DNA of 64,000 bases from Nitrospina sp. LS_NOB (GTDB taxonomy: Bacteria > Nitrospinota > Nitrospinia > Nitrospinales > VA-1), in assembly GCA_001542995.1 (NCBI GenBank), contig LFLA01000026.1:1-64000 (forward strand), in the 5' to 3' direction. Below, in pieces: positions 40,440-51,681 of the stretch; the first letter of the stretch is position 1; each line of letters starts with the position of its first letter. The position numbers and the translations under genes are program-made. The notes beneath the pieces were generated by a model. It saw only the letters and a program-made list of their open reading frames with translations. It did not search any database and was not told the origin of the DNA.

Positions 40440-40576
40440 CTCAAGGGAGAGGAAGTAAAAAGTCCCTTCTCCCTTGGAGGGAGAAGGTTAGGATGAGGGG
40501 GATAATAAAGATCAAGCCTGCTTTTTTACTTGTTTACTCATGCAATATGCGGGCTAGTGGACGGCTAGGAGGCGGC

Positions 40577-41737
40577 ATGACTGCCCGAAAATTGCAATTT
40601 GCAGGTGCTTTGTTTGATGGTAAAAGCGCCGAAAAACATCCTGTCGATGTTGAACTCACCCCACAGGAAATAATTCTCAAAAAGCCCGGCCAGAAACCGG
40701 TCCACTGGTCCTATTCCAACCTTCGATGGGCCACAATCACGGCCAGCCCTTTTCATATTGAACATGGCGATAACAATGACGAAAACATGGAAACCCTGGT
40801 GGTGGAGGATCCCGGTTTTTATGAAAGTGTTTTAAAGATTGCACCGGATAGTTTTTCTGCCACCGGAAAGCAAACGGATATTAATTGGAAACTTTATGCT
40901 GCGGGAATACTGTTTCTAATTTTTTCTGGGTATGGTTTTATTAAAATCATCCCTCCGTTTTTAGCCGACCGGATGGTCGATAAAATTCCTGTTGAATGGG
41001 AAGTGAGCATGGGCCAGTCCATATTAAAAATGCTTCCGGTGAAGCGAGAACCCGATCCAAAAGTCCTCAAGGTTTTGCAGGACACGGTTGACCTGCTGGA
41101 ACAGTCTGTCGCGGGCAATCAGCCTTATGACCTGAAGATTTATATTTGGCCGATAGAACAGGTTAACGCGTTGGCTTTGCCAGGGGGGCCGATCGTGGTC
41201 TTTGAGGGTTTGCTTAATCAGGCCGAGTCTCCCGAGGAATTAGCCGGAGTCATTGCCCATGAAATCCAGCATATCCTGCTCAGGCATTCCACCCGAGGAA
41301 TTATCCGCAACATGGCCCAAAGTATGTTGTTGAGTCTTTTCATTGGGGATGTGAATGCTGTCATGGAAGGGATGGCCGCTCTCGTGGGAGAACTTGAAAC
41401 GCTGGGATTTAGCCGGGAAATGGAAGCGGAAGCCGACCAGAAAGGCATGGAATTGATCCTTTCCGCCAATATTGATCCGCATGGAATGATTCGAATTTTT
41501 GAAAAGCTGATGCAAGAGGAGCCCGAGGATTTGCCGAAGGAGAAAACCGCTTCCAAAGAAAATGATTTGGAACTTTCTTCTTATTTTTCCACCCATCCCT
41601 CCGGCCAGAACCGATTGGCCCAGATGGAGAAGCAGGTGAAGCCTCATGAAGACAGAACCTGGGCACCTCTTTTTCCAAACCTGGATTGGAACGAAATAAA
41701 GCCTGGAAATAGAGCCCTTCAGCAACCCGGCCCTTGA
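40577..41737 (+). CDS. M48-family metallopeptidase, membrane-associated
   Basis: GVIAHEIQHILLRHSTRG zinc motif, EMEAEADQKGMELI; RBS aggagg before ATG 40577. Confidence 0.9.
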   Translation: MTARKLQFAGALFDGKSAEKHPVDVELTPQEIILKKPGQKPVHWSYSNLRWATITASPFHIEHGDNNDENMETLVVEDPGFYESVLKIAPDSFSATGKQTDINWKLYAAGILFLIFSGYGFIKIIPPFLADRMVDKIPVEWEVSMGQSILKMLPVKREPDPKVLKVLQDTVDLLEQSVAGNQPYDLKIYIWPIEQVNALALPGGPIVVFEGLLNQAESPEELAGVIAHEIQHILLRHSTRGIIRNMAQSMLLSLFIGDVNAVMEGMAALVGELETLGFSREMEAEADQKGMELILSANIDPHGMIRIFEKLMQEEPEDLPKEKTASKENDLELSSYFSTHPSGQNRLAQMEKQVKPHEDRTWAPLFPNLDWNEIKPGNRALQQPGP

Positions 41738-41850
41738 TCAGGTTTGGAACGCCAGTGTGAATATTGGCAAACCATAAAAAAACCCGTATTGAAATAATTT
41801 TCTGTATTATATCTGCACATCCACCAGTCAAAATTCAAAGTATTGTTAGG

Positions 41851-44616
41851 ATGCTGAATTCAAACCAAACCCCTGAACAAAAAGCCCGTGACAACATAGA
41901 CAAAATGTTGGACGAATCAGGCTGGAAAGTTCAGGACAAAAAGAAGATCGATTTTAATGCAGGGCTGGGCATTGCCGTGCGCGAGTACGATACCGATGTA
42001 GGCCCTGCCGATTATGTGCTGTTTGTCGATCAAAAAGCCGTAGGGGTTATTGAAGCAAAAAAGGAAGAAGCCGGGCAGAATATCACCACCGTAGAAGAGC
42101 AATCCGAAAGTTATGCTTCCGCTAAGCTCAAACGGGTCAATAACAAGGAGCCCCTGCCTTTTGTTTATGAGAGCACCGGAGTTATTACCCGGTTTACCGA
42201 TGGCCGGGACCCCAGGCCCCGCTCACGGGAAGTTTTTACCTTCCACCGTCCGGAAACCTTGAATGAATGGTTTTCTCAAAAGGGTTCGTTGCGAGAACGT
42301 TTGCAGACTATTCCATCCCTTAATTACGAAGGGTTGCGGAACTGCCAGATCACAGCAATAGAAAACCTGGAACAATCCTTCAAGGATGATCGTCCGCGTG
42401 CGCTCATTCAAATGGCCACGGGTGCGGGTAAGACCTATACAGCGATAACCACTATTTACCGTCTTTTAAAACACGTCGATGCGAAGCGCGTCCTCTTCCT
42501 GGTCGACACCAAAAATCTTGGCGAGCAGGCTGAACAGGAATTCATGTCCTATGTGCCCAACGATGATAACCGCAAATTTACCGAGCTTTATAACGTTCAG
42601 CGTCTTAAATCGTCCTTTGTTGCCAAAGACAGCCAAGTCTATATCAGCACCATTCAGCGCATGTACTCCCTGTTAAAAGACCAACCGCTTGAAGAAGACG
42701 CCGAAGAGATCAACCCGGCTGAACTGGTCCAGCCTAGAAAACCCATGCCAGTGGTTTATAACGGAAAAATCCCTATCGAGTTTTTCGATTTCATCTTTAT
42801 CGATGAATGCCATCGATCCATCTACAATCTCTGGCGGCAGGTTCTGGAATATTTTGATTCTTGCCTCATAGGTCTGTCAGCCACACCTGATAACCGCACC
42901 TATGGATTTTTCAGGAAAAATGTGGTCAGCGAATATGACCATGAGAAAGCCGTGGCCGATGGCGTGAATGTCGGCAATGAAATCTACACCATTGAAACAG
43001 AAATAACGAAGCAAGGCGGAAAGCTCAAAGCCGACCAGCAAATCCAGAAACGCGAACGCAGGACCCGCAAGAAACGATGGGAACGTCAGGACGAAGATGA
43101 AGTTTATACCTCCAGACAACTCGATAAAGATATTGTCAATCCCGATCAAATCCGTACCGTTCTTAGAACTTTCAGGGACAAGCTCCCGGAAATCTTTCCG
43201 GGGCGCAATGAAGTCCCCAAGACCCTGATTTTTGCCAAAACCGATAGCCACGCCGATGACATTATTCAAATTGCCCGTGAGGAGTTTGCCGAAGGCAATG
43301 AATTTTGTAAAAAAGTAACCTATCGAACCGAGGAGGACCCCAAATTTATTCTAGCGCAATTTCGTAATGATTATTATCCGCGTATCGCCGTCACTGTGGA
43401 TATGATCGCCACCGGAACGGATGTTAAACCGCTGGAATGCCTGCTCTTCATGCGCGATGTGAAAAGCAGAAATTATTTTGAACAGATGAAAGGGCGCGGT
43501 ACACGAATCCTGGAACATGACGACCTGAAAAAAGTTACCCCCTCAGCCACCAGCGCCAAAACCCATTATGTGATTGTCGATGCGATTGGCGTGACAAAAT
43601 CCCTGAAAACCGCCAGCCAGCCGCTCATTACAAAACCTTCAGTCCCTTTAAAGGATTTGGCAATGGGATTAATGATGGGCGTGCGCGATGAAGATACCGT
43701 CAGCTCCCTTGCCGGTCGCCTGGCCCGTCTCAACAATCAACTGGATGAAAAAGACCGGCAGCGTATCAGGGAAAAAGCGGACGGGGTAGAGCTTTCAGAG
43801 ATTGTCGGCAACTTGCTTTCTGCTATAGATGCGGACAGGATCGAAAGCAAAGCCTGTGAAATAGCTGAAGTGTCGGAAGGTTCAGACCCAGGAGACGATA
43901 ACCGTGTTAAAGCACAGGAACAGCTTGTGGGTGAAGCGGCCCAGGTGTTTAATGGTGAGCTGATTGAACTGATCGACACCATCCGGCGAGACAAGGAGCA
44001 AACCCTCGACCATGATACTCTGGATAAAGTCCTGACAGCGGAATGGGATGGGGATGCGATAGAAAACGCGAAAACCATGGTGCAGGATTTTCAGGAATAT
44101 CTCGAAGCCAACCGCGATGAAATTGAAGCGCTGACCCTATTTTATTTACAACCGCAACGGCGGCAGGAAGTCACCTATGACATGATTCGCCAGGTGATGG
44201 ACAAACTCAGAAGCAATAAACCGGGTCTGGCCCCAATGCGTGTGTGGCAGGCCTATGCCCAGTTGGATGAATACAAGGGCGGTCATCCGGTCAGCGAGCT
44301 CACGGCATTGGTGGCACTCATCCGCCGGGCCTGCGGCATTGATAAAACCGTTGCTCCTTACTCTGAAACTGTGCGGAAAAATTTTCAGGACTGGATTATG
44401 AAACACCATAGTGGAGGCGGGGAAAAGTTCAATAAAGAACAAATGGCCTGGTTGTGCATGATCCGCGATCATGTTATCAGTTCCTTCCATATAGAGCGGG
44501 ATGATCTGGATAGGACCCCCTTCGATTCCCGAGGCGGAATGGGAAAAATGTATCAGCTCTTTGGCGACAATATGGACGGCCTGATTGATGAATTGAATGA
44601 GGCGTTGGCAGTGTGA
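41851..44616 (+). CDS. hsdR: type I restriction endonuclease subunit R
   Basis: VGVIEAKKEE, QMATGAGKTYTAI, FIDECHRSIYN, MKGRGTRIL; ORF 41764-44616, ATG 41851 preferred. Confidence 0.96.
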   Translation: MLNSNQTPEQKARDNIDKMLDESGWKVQDKKKIDFNAGLGIAVREYDTDVGPADYVLFVDQKAVGVIEAKKEEAGQNITTVEEQSESYASAKLKRVNNKEPLPFVYESTGVITRFTDGRDPRPRSREVFTFHRPETLNEWFSQKGSLRERLQTIPSLNYEGLRNCQITAIENLEQSFKDDRPRALIQMATGAGKTYTAITTIYRLLKHVDAKRVLFLVDTKNLGEQAEQEFMSYVPNDDNRKFTELYNVQRLKSSFVAKDSQVYISTIQRMYSLLKDQPLEEDAEEINPAELVQPRKPMPVVYNGKIPIEFFDFIFIDECHRSIYNLWRQVLEYFDSCLIGLSATPDNRTYGFFRKNVVSEYDHEKAVADGVNVGNEIYTIETEITKQGGKLKADQQIQKRERRTRKKRWERQDEDEVYTSRQLDKDIVNPDQIRTVLRTFRDKLPEIFPGRNEVPKTLIFAKTDSHADDIIQIAREEFAEGNEFCKKVTYRTEEDPKFILAQFRNDYYPRIAVTVDMIATGTDVKPLECLLFMRDVKSRNYFEQMKGRGTRILEHDDLKKVTPSATSAKTHYVIVDAIGVTKSLKTASQPLITKPSVPLKDLAMGLMMGVRDEDTVSSLAGRLARLNNQLDEKDRQRIREKADGVELSEIVGNLLSAIDADRIESKACEIAEVSEGSDPGDDNRVKAQEQLVGEAAQVFNGELIELIDTIRRDKEQTLDHDTLDKVLTAEWDGDAIENAKTMVQDFQEYLEANRDEIEALTLFYLQPQRRQEVTYDMIRQVMDKLRSNKPGLAPMRVWQAYAQLDEYKGGHPVSELTALVALIRRACGIDKTVAPYSETVRKNFQDWIMKHHSGGGEKFNKEQMAWLCMIRDHVISSFHIERDDLDRTPFDSRGGMGKMYQLFGDNMDGLIDELNEALAV

Positions 44617-46163
44617 TGGATAAATTTCTTAGTAAAAAAAATGATCATTGGATTTGGAGCAATTTTGGAACTGTCGCAAATATTGAGGCAGGGAATCCTG
44701 CTCCGCAAGGAGATATATATTTTAATGGTGGCAATTACCCCTTTGTACGGGTGCAAGATATGGGGCGACTTAACGGTGAAATGAGGCTCAGAAAAACAAA
44801 AGATACAGTAAACGCCAAGGGCAAAGAACAATTAAAGCTATTTCCAAAGGGAAGCGTATTATTTACCAAAAGCGGCGCATCAACTTTATTAAATCAAAGG
44901 GCTATTCTTGGTCAAGATAGCTACATAGTTAGTCATATTGGTATAGCAATGCCAAAAGATGGAGTCTTAAGTGAATGGCTTTTTTACTGGTTAAAACTGG
45001 TCGATTTTGCTGATTATGCACATGGGGCGAATATGCCTTCAATGCCTTTATCTAAAGCAAAATTAATTTCCACACCCCTGCCACCCCTAAACGAACAAAA
45101 GCGCATTGTTGCCAAAATTGAGGAGTTGTTTTCTGAGTTGGATAAGGGCATTGAGAGCCTGAAAACCGCACGGGAACAATTAAAAGTCTACCGCCAGGCT
45201 GTGCTCAAACATGCCTTTGAGGGCAAACTCACCGCAGATTGGCGCGAAGCAAACAAAGACAAACTCAAAACCGCCGACCAACTGCTCGACCGAATCAAAC
45301 AGGAACGCGAAGCCCATTACCAGCAACAACTGAAAGAGTGGGAATCCGCCATCAAAAAATGGGAGCAAAATGGAAAAGATGGTAAAAAACCAGCAAAACC
45401 CAAAAAACTTTCTTCTGTAGAGATTTCATCTGAATCAAAATTACAGAAGCTTCCTTATGGTTGGTGTTGGGTAAGTTTTGGTGATTCTAGTGATTGGACA
45501 GGTGGGGGAACACCCTCAAAGTCACGCTCAGAATTTTGGGAAAACGGTGATATTTTGTGGGTTTCTCCAAAAGATATGAAAACCAGAAAAATTAAAGATA
45601 CATTGCAAAAAGTCACAAAGACTGGAGTTGATAATTCATCTGCGAAACTTATAAAATATTTATCAATTTTATTCGTTGTTCGAAGTGGAATATTAAGACG
45701 AATACTTCCCATTGCAATAGCCCCAGCCAACATTACCGTTAACCAAGATATGCAGGCAATAATGCCATATTTCCATGATATTGATTTCTTATATTGGTAC
45801 TCTTTTGCTAATGATTATCAAATTAGGGAACAATGCTCCAAAGATGGCACCACAGTAGAAAGTATTGAAGTTTATGAATTAAAAAAATTCCCGTGCCCTG
45901 TTGCTTCCATTGAAGAGCAAAAGGAAATTGTTAATCTAATTGAGCTGAAAATGTCAGTAATTGATGAATTAGAAGTAACTATTGATGTTGAAATCAAAAA
46001 ATCTGAATCACTGCGTCAGTCTATCTTGAAAAAAGCTTTCTCAGGAATGCTTGTCGAACAGGACCCGAACGATGAACCGGCATCCGTCTTGCTGGAGCGG
46101 ATCAAAGCTGAAAAAGCCAAACTCGTCAAAACCACAAAGAAGAAAAGGAAAAACGCCGCATGA
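44613..46163 (+). CDS. hsdS: type I restriction specificity subunit S
   Basis: Two target-recognition halves; PLPPLNEQKRIVAKIEELFSELDKGIESL. Confidence 0.95.
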   Translation: MMDKFLSKKNDHWIWSNFGTVANIEAGNPAPQGDIYFNGGNYPFVRVQDMGRLNGEMRLRKTKDTVNAKGKEQLKLFPKGSVLFTKSGASTLLNQRAILGQDSYIVSHIGIAMPKDGVLSEWLFYWLKLVDFADYAHGANMPSMPLSKAKLISTPLPPLNEQKRIVAKIEELFSELDKGIESLKTAREQLKVYRQAVLKHAFEGKLTADWREANKDKLKTADQLLDRIKQEREAHYQQQLKEWESAIKKWEQNGKDGKKPAKPKKLSSVEISSESKLQKLPYGWCWVSFGDSSDWTGGGTPSKSRSEFWENGDILWVSPKDMKTRKIKDTLQKVTKTGVDNSSAKLIKYLSILFVVRSGILRRILPIAIAPANITVNQDMQAIMPYFHDIDFLYWYSFANDYQIREQCSKDGTTVESIEVYELKKFPCPVASIEEQKEIVNLIELKMSVIDELEVTIDVEIKKSESLRQSILKKAFSGMLVEQDPNDEPASVLLERIKAEKAKLVKTTKKKRKNAA

Positions 46164-47650
46164 ACAGCGCATCCATCGTTTCAAAAGTCTGGAGCTTCTG
46201 CACAACCCTCCGCGATGACGGAGTAGGTTATGGTGATTATCTGGAGCAGTTGACCTATCTCATCTTTCTCAAGATGGCGGATGAATATTCCAAACCGCCT
46301 TATAACCGGGATGTGGGCATTCCCAAAAAATATAACTGGCAAAGCCTGAAATCCAGGAAGGGAGCAGAACTGGAAGGGCATTACATCACCTTGCTTCGGG
46401 AACTCGCTACTAAAAAAGGCATGCTTGGCCAGATATTCACCAAATCGCAAAACAAGATTCAGGACCCTGCCAAACTGTTTCGGATAATAGACATGGTGGA
46501 TGACACCGCATGGGTGACTATGGGCGCAGACATCAAGGGCGATATTTATGAAGGCCTGTTGGAAAAAAACGCGGAAGACACCAAATCCGGCGCGGGTCAA
46601 TATTTCACCCCGCGTTCTCTCATCCGCGCCATGGTGGAATGCATGCGGCCCGAACCTCGCAAAACCATTGCAGACCCGGCCTGTGGGACGGGCGGATTTT
46701 TCCTCTCCTCCTATGACTTCATCACCCACCCTGATAACTACAAGCTGGATAAAAAACAGAAGGCATTCTTAAAACACGACACGTTTTCCGGCAATGAGAT
46801 TGTGGCCAACACCCGCCGTCTATGCCTGATGAATATGTTTTTGCACAATATTGGCGAGATCGATGGCGGCACCGCCATTTCGCCCAATGATGCTTTGGTG
46901 GCCGATGCCGGAAACCGGTTTGATGTTGTGTTGACCAATCCGCCTTTTGGTAAAAAGAGCAGTATGAGCTTTACCAATGAAGAAGGAGAGCAGGAAAGGG
47001 ACGATTTGACCTACAACCGTCAGGATTTCTGGGCCACAACCTCAAACAAACAATTAAATTTTGTCCAGCATATTCGCACCATGCTGAAAACGTCCGGCAG
47101 GGCTGCCGTGGTGGTTCCCGATAACGTATTGTTTGAAGGTGGGGCAGGCGAAACCATTCGGCGCAAGTTGCTGGAGAATACGGAGCTCCATACCATTTTG
47201 CGTTTGCCGACCGGCATCTTCTATGCCCAGGGCGTGAAGGCGAATGTCATTTTCTTTGATAACCATGAGGCCAGTCCCAACCCGTGGACGAAGGAAGTCT
47301 GGTATTACGACTACCGTACCAATATCCATCACACCTTGAAAAAGAAAACCATGCGGTTTGAAGATTTGCAGGATTTCATCACCTGCTACAACCCGGAAAA
47401 TCGCCATAAACGAAAAGCCACCTGGAGTGAAAAGAGAAACCCCGAAGGCCGGTGGCGTAAATACAGTTATAAAGAACTCATAGCGCGAGACAAGACCAGT
47501 CTGGATATTTTCTGGCTGAAGGATAAGAGTCTCACCGACCTCGATAATTTACCCGAACCTGACATTCTTGCTCAGGAAATCATCGATAACATTGAAGCAG
47601 GGCTTAACAGCTTCCGGGAAATTGCCGGGTCGTTAGAAGAGAAGGCATAA
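46160..47650 (+). CDS. hsdM: type I restriction N6-adenine methyltransferase subunit M
   Basis: GAGQYFTPRSLIRAMV, IADPACGTGGFFL, VLTNPPFGKK. Confidence 0.97.
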   Translation: MNSASIVSKVWSFCTTLRDDGVGYGDYLEQLTYLIFLKMADEYSKPPYNRDVGIPKKYNWQSLKSRKGAELEGHYITLLRELATKKGMLGQIFTKSQNKIQDPAKLFRIIDMVDDTAWVTMGADIKGDIYEGLLEKNAEDTKSGAGQYFTPRSLIRAMVECMRPEPRKTIADPACGTGGFFLSSYDFITHPDNYKLDKKQKAFLKHDTFSGNEIVANTRRLCLMNMFLHNIGEIDGGTAISPNDALVADAGNRFDVVLTNPPFGKKSSMSFTNEEGEQERDDLTYNRQDFWATTSNKQLNFVQHIRTMLKTSGRAAVVVPDNVLFEGGAGETIRRKLLENTELHTILRLPTGIFYAQGVKANVIFFDNHEASPNPWTKEVWYYDYRTNIHHTLKKKTMRFEDLQDFITCYNPENRHKRKATWSEKRNPEGRWRKYSYKELIARDKTSLDIFWLKDKSLTDLDNLPEPDILAQEIIDNIEAGLNSFREIAGSLEEKA

Positions 47651-47883
47651 AATGGAAAAGTTGCCTCACTGCAAGGGGAGCTTTGCATAAAGTAGCAAAA
47701 ACAAAAAAGCCAACCCTCCCTCAGTCCCTCCCTATGAAGGGAGGGATGTAGGGATGCTTCGACAAGCTCAGCATGACGACAGCGGAGGGTTTTGGGGTGT
47801 CATCTGAGTTAGTGATGTTCCTTCCGTTGCCTTCTTGCCCCGGAAGGGGTACATCGAACTGATGAACCAGAGGTGGAAAAAAA

Positions 47884-48852
47884 GTGATCGTCGTTACAGG
47901 CGGAGCAGGATTCATAGGCAGTGCTCTGGTGCACGGGCTTAATCAGAAAGAGGTTGGGGATATCTGGGTGGTGGATGATATAGATCATCCTGAAAAACAG
48001 AAGAATCTCGATGCTCTTACCTATTCGCGATGGATGGGCAAGGATGATTTTTTGCGGGAGGTCGTGGGGCTAAAACTTCCGGCGTGTTCAGCGATTCTGC
48101 ATATGGGAGCCTGTTCATCCACGACGGAGACCAATGAAGCCTATCTGCGGGAAAATAATTTTGAATACACGCAATCCCTTGCTCAGTTCTGCCTGAAAAA
48201 GGATGTGCGTTTTATCTATGCTTCCAGTGCCGCAACTTATGGGGCGGGAGAGAAGGGATATGCTGATGACGAATCCCTGCTGGAAACATTGGCTCCTCTC
48301 AATCTTTATGGGGCTAGCAAACAGTGGTTCGACCTATGGGCCAAAGAGGTAGGAGCGTTGAAGACCATCGTGGGGCTAAAATATTTTAACGTGTTCGGTC
48401 CGAATGAATACCATAAAGGGGATATGCAAAGCATGGTCCGCAAGGGATTTTTGCAGGCGCGCGATGCGGGCGCTCTGAATCTTTTTAAATCCTACAAGCC
48501 CGAATATGGCGATGGGGGGCAGGAAAGGGATTTCTTATATGTGCGCGACGCGGTGGCGATGACCTTGTTTTTTCTGGAGCATAAGGAGATTGGGGGGATC
48601 TTTAATATCGGGTCGGGCAGGGCGAGAAACTGGAATGATCTGGCTTCCGCAGTCTTCCAGGCGATGAATAAAAAAGTGAATATTAAATATATAGAGATGC
48701 CCGAATCTACCCGAAACCAATATCAGTATCACACCTGTGCTGAAATGGAGAAAATTCGCTCAGCGGGATATGCTGAAACGATCACTTCTTTAGAGGAAGG
48801 AATTTTAGATTACGTCAAAAACTACCTGATTCCTGATAGGCACCTTGAGTAA
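47884..48852 (+). CDS. hldD: ADP-L-glycero-D-manno-heptose-6-epimerase
   Basis: IVVTGGAGFIGSALVHGLNQ..YASSAATYG..FNVFGPNEYHKGDMQSMV. Confidence 0.95.
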   Translation: MIVVTGGAGFIGSALVHGLNQKEVGDIWVVDDIDHPEKQKNLDALTYSRWMGKDDFLREVVGLKLPACSAILHMGACSSTTETNEAYLRENNFEYTQSLAQFCLKKDVRFIYASSAATYGAGEKGYADDESLLETLAPLNLYGASKQWFDLWAKEVGALKTIVGLKYFNVFGPNEYHKGDMQSMVRKGFLQARDAGALNLFKSYKPEYGDGGQERDFLYVRDAVAMTLFFLEHKEIGGIFNIGSGRARNWNDLASAVFQAMNKKVNIKYIEMPESTRNQYQYHTCAEMEKIRSAGYAETITSLEEGILDYVKNYLIPDRHLE

Positions 48853-48871
48853 ACGCAATTTTGCGGAGACG

Positions 48872-50347
48872 TCAACTGGCTTTGTGTTTTTCCAGGATTT
48901 TTTCCAGGGTTTGTGTGGTGGAATGGCCCTGGACAATGGGAATGAGCTCAACTTTTGCCCCGTAGCCTTCAACGATTTCTCGGCCGACAACTTCATCGAT
49001 TTTATAGTCGTCTCCTTTTACCAGAATATCAGGCCTTATTTCCCGGATGAGTTTTTCGGGAGTGGTTTCGTCAAACAAGGTGATGTAGTCGATATATTTT
49101 AAAGCCGAAAGAATATTGGCGCGCTCTTTTTCAGACTTAATGGGCCGGTTTTCCCCTTTTAATTTTTTAACGGACTGATCAGTATTGAGTCCGACTATAA
49201 GAATATCCCCTAGGGCTTTTGCTTTTTGCAGGAATTCGATATGTCCCCCGTGGATAATGTCGAAACAACCATTGGTGAACACCACCTTTTTTTCCGTGCT
49301 CTTTGCAAGGCCGATGATTTTTTTCAACTCTTCGAGCCCAAGAACGGTATGAGAGGTGCGCAACATCTCTTCGTGCAGAAATTCGTTAATTTCTTCCAGA
49401 GTCACGACAGCGGTTCCCACTTTTCCGACAACAACACTGGCGGCCATATTTGAGAGCCATGCAGCTTCCTCAAAATTGAAACCCACGAACACTGCCATAC
49501 CAAAGACGCTGATGACTGTGTCTCCGGCACCGGTAACATCAAAGACTTCTTTGGCTACGGTGGGGATGGATATGGGTTTCTCCTTGCTTTGATAGAGCGA
49601 CATGCCGTCTTTCCCCTGTGTGATGAGGATGGCTTGTGCCTTCGTCAGGTTCAAAAGGTATTCGGCGGCCCGGCCCAGGTCTTCTTCATCCTTATCCTTG
49701 ATCTTGATGGGAACTGAGCGAGCGACCTCCCTTAAATTGGGGGTGATGACGGTGGCGCCTTTGTACAGGGCGAAATCCGCACTTTTGGGATCGACGATGA
49801 CGGGTTTTTTAGATTTCTGAGCCCGGTGCATAATCGCCTTAATGACTTTTTCGGTCAGAATGCCCTTATGATAATCGGAGCAGATAATTCCATCTACTCC
49901 GGGAATAATCTGATTGATATACTGAATCAACTTTTTTTCAGTTTCTTCGGTGATGGGACGGTTGTCTTCCTTGTCGACTCGCAAAATCTGCTGGTTATGG
50001 GCGATGATCCTCATTTTGGAAGTTGTGGGGCGATGGACGAACCGAAAAATTCCTTCCGTTTGAATAGAGCGGTCATGGATGGTTTGTAAAAGTTTATCGC
50101 CCTTTTCATCCTGCCCAATGGCGCCGCAAAGATGGACTTCGCATCCGAGACCTACAAGGTTATTGGCGACATTGGCGGCTCCGCCCAAAGCCAGGTTTTC
50201 GGAGCGCGTTTCCAGAATGGGAACGGGAGCCTCGGGAGAGATGCGATGCACTCCTCCCCAGATGTATTCATCCAGTATCAAATCGCCGACAACGAGAATT
50301 TTTGGCCGCTCATTACTGTTGAAAAAAAATTTAAACTTTTCTTTCAT
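48872..50347 (-). CDS. hldE: bifunctional D-glycero-beta-D-manno-heptose-7-phosphate kinase/adenylyltransferase
   Basis: PfkB-type kinase (VFDVTGAGDTVISV) plus VFTNGCFDIIHGGHIEFLQKAKALGDILIVGLNTDQSVKKLKG. Confidence 0.96.
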   Translation of the reverse strand: MKEKFKFFFNSNERPKILVVGDLILDEYIWGGVHRISPEAPVPILETRSENLALGGAANVANNLVGLGCEVHLCGAIGQDEKGDKLLQTIHDRSIQTEGIFRFVHRPTTSKMRIIAHNQQILRVDKEDNRPITEETEKKLIQYINQIIPGVDGIICSDYHKGILTEKVIKAIMHRAQKSKKPVIVDPKSADFALYKGATVITPNLREVARSVPIKIKDKDEEDLGRAAEYLLNLTKAQAILITQGKDGMSLYQSKEKPISIPTVAKEVFDVTGAGDTVISVFGMAVFVGFNFEEAAWLSNMAASVVVGKVGTAVVTLEEINEFLHEEMLRTSHTVLGLEELKKIIGLAKSTEKKVVFTNGCFDIIHGGHIEFLQKAKALGDILIVGLNTDQSVKKLKGENRPIKSEKERANILSALKYIDYITLFDETTPEKLIREIRPDILVKGDDYKIDEVVGREIVEGYGAKVELIPIVQGHSTTQTLEKILEKHKAS

Positions 50348-50908
50348 TTACAAATCTTCTTCAATAAGTTCACAGATGATATGCCCGATGGTTATATGCA
50401 CTTCCTGAATTCTCGCCGTATCGTTGGAAGGAACGACGATAGATAAATTCGCGATCTCTTTTATTTTACCCCCATTGTTGCCCACCAGTCCAATGGTCTC
50501 TGCACCGAGGGCATTGGCCTTTTTCAAGGCTCTCACAACATTTTCCGAGTTGCCGCTGGTACTGATTCCCACCACTGCGTCGTTTTCCCGGGCCAGGGCT
50601 TCGAGTTGTCTTTCAAAAATTGTGTCAAAACCATAATCATTTCCCAGAGCAGTTAAAGAAGAGGTGTCGACCGTGAGGGCGATTGCGGGCAGGGCCCGGC
50701 GTTCTTTTTTGAATCTTCCGACCAGTTCCGCAGCGATATGCTGGCAGTCGGCCGCGCTTCCTCCGTTGCCCATTAATATCAGTTTACCCCCTTTATCAAG
50801 GCAGGACTTGATACGATTTGCGGCCTCCAGAATATCTCCTGAAAGGGTATCGGCGACCGTTTTTTTCAATTCGGCGCTGGAATAAAGAGAATCTTTAACG
50901 CGTTGCAT
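50348..50908 (-). CDS. gmhA: D-sedoheptulose 7-phosphate isomerase
   Basis: SIS domain, LMGNGGSAADCQHIAAELVGRFKKERRALPAIALTVDTSSLTALGNDYGFD. Confidence 0.93.
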   Translation of the reverse strand: MQRVKDSLYSSAELKKTVADTLSGDILEAANRIKSCLDKGGKLILMGNGGSAADCQHIAAELVGRFKKERRALPAIALTVDTSSLTALGNDYGFDTIFERQLEALARENDAVVGISTSGNSENVVRALKKANALGAETIGLVGNNGGKIKEIANLSIVVPSNDTARIQEVHITIGHIICELIEEDL

Positions 50909-50966
50909 AGGTTTCCGTTGTGCTGAAAATTAATTCAAAAACATCTTACATTATACAGGTACTATT

Positions 50967-51665
50967 CTACAGTAAGCCTTCATCGGCAAAACTAAAAAAC
51001 TCATTGCCTCCGATAATAATGTGGTCGACCATATGAATTCCGACAATTTTCCCGGTTTGGTTGAGCCGGTGGGTGATTTCAAAGTCTTTCTGGCTGGGAG
51101 TGGGGTCCCCGCTTGGGTGGTTATGGATTAGGGCGAAGGATGCTGCAGATTCCCGGATCGCCGGGATCATGACCTCCCTGGGGTGGACAATGCTGGCATT
51201 CAAACTTCCTTCCGAAATAGTCAGGTCTTTAATAAATTGCAGCTTGGGATCCAGGAGCACGATCTTTACAATTTCTTTTTTCAGGTTTTTCAAAAAAGGG
51301 GAAAACTGTTCCACAAAAGCCTGGCTGGATTTTAATTTGATCTTCATGCCAGTCGGTTTTGAAGCCATGCGCTTTCCCACTTCCAACGCGGCTTTGATTT
51401 GTGCCGCTTTGGCGGCACCGATACCTTTTACCTGGCACATTTCGGTGACCGTTGCCTGATCCAGATTTTCCAGAGCGCCAAACACGCTAAGCAAATCCCG
51501 GCTCAGGTCCACCGCGTTTTTTTTGGAGCGTCGATCTCCGGACCCGATGAGGATTCCCAACAGATGTGCGTCCGACAAGGTATTGCTTCCATATTTGATC
51601 AATCTTTCACGTGGACGCTCATCTTCCGGCCAGTACTTTATCGCAGACTTGTTTTTTCCTGGCAT
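50967..51665 (-). CDS. radC: RadC/MPN-domain DNA repair protein
   Basis: RPRERLIKYGSNTLSDAHLLGILIGSG..FALIHNHPSGDPTPSQKD. Confidence 0.95.
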   Translation of the reverse strand: MPGKNKSAIKYWPEDERPRERLIKYGSNTLSDAHLLGILIGSGDRRSKKNAVDLSRDLLSVFGALENLDQATVTEMCQVKGIGAAKAAQIKAALEVGKRMASKPTGMKIKLKSSQAFVEQFSPFLKNLKKEIVKIVLLDPKLQFIKDLTISEGSLNASIVHPREVMIPAIRESAASFALIHNHPSGDPTPSQKDFEITHRLNQTGKIVGIHMVDHIIIGGNEFFSFADEGLL

Positions 51666-51681
51666 GGTAACGTCCCGGATT

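Noticed and set aside
41851-47650. Novel restriction or defence operon
   Set aside because: All three subunits match canonical type I HsdR, HsdS and HsdM; the R-S-M order with overlapping starts is only mildly uncommon.
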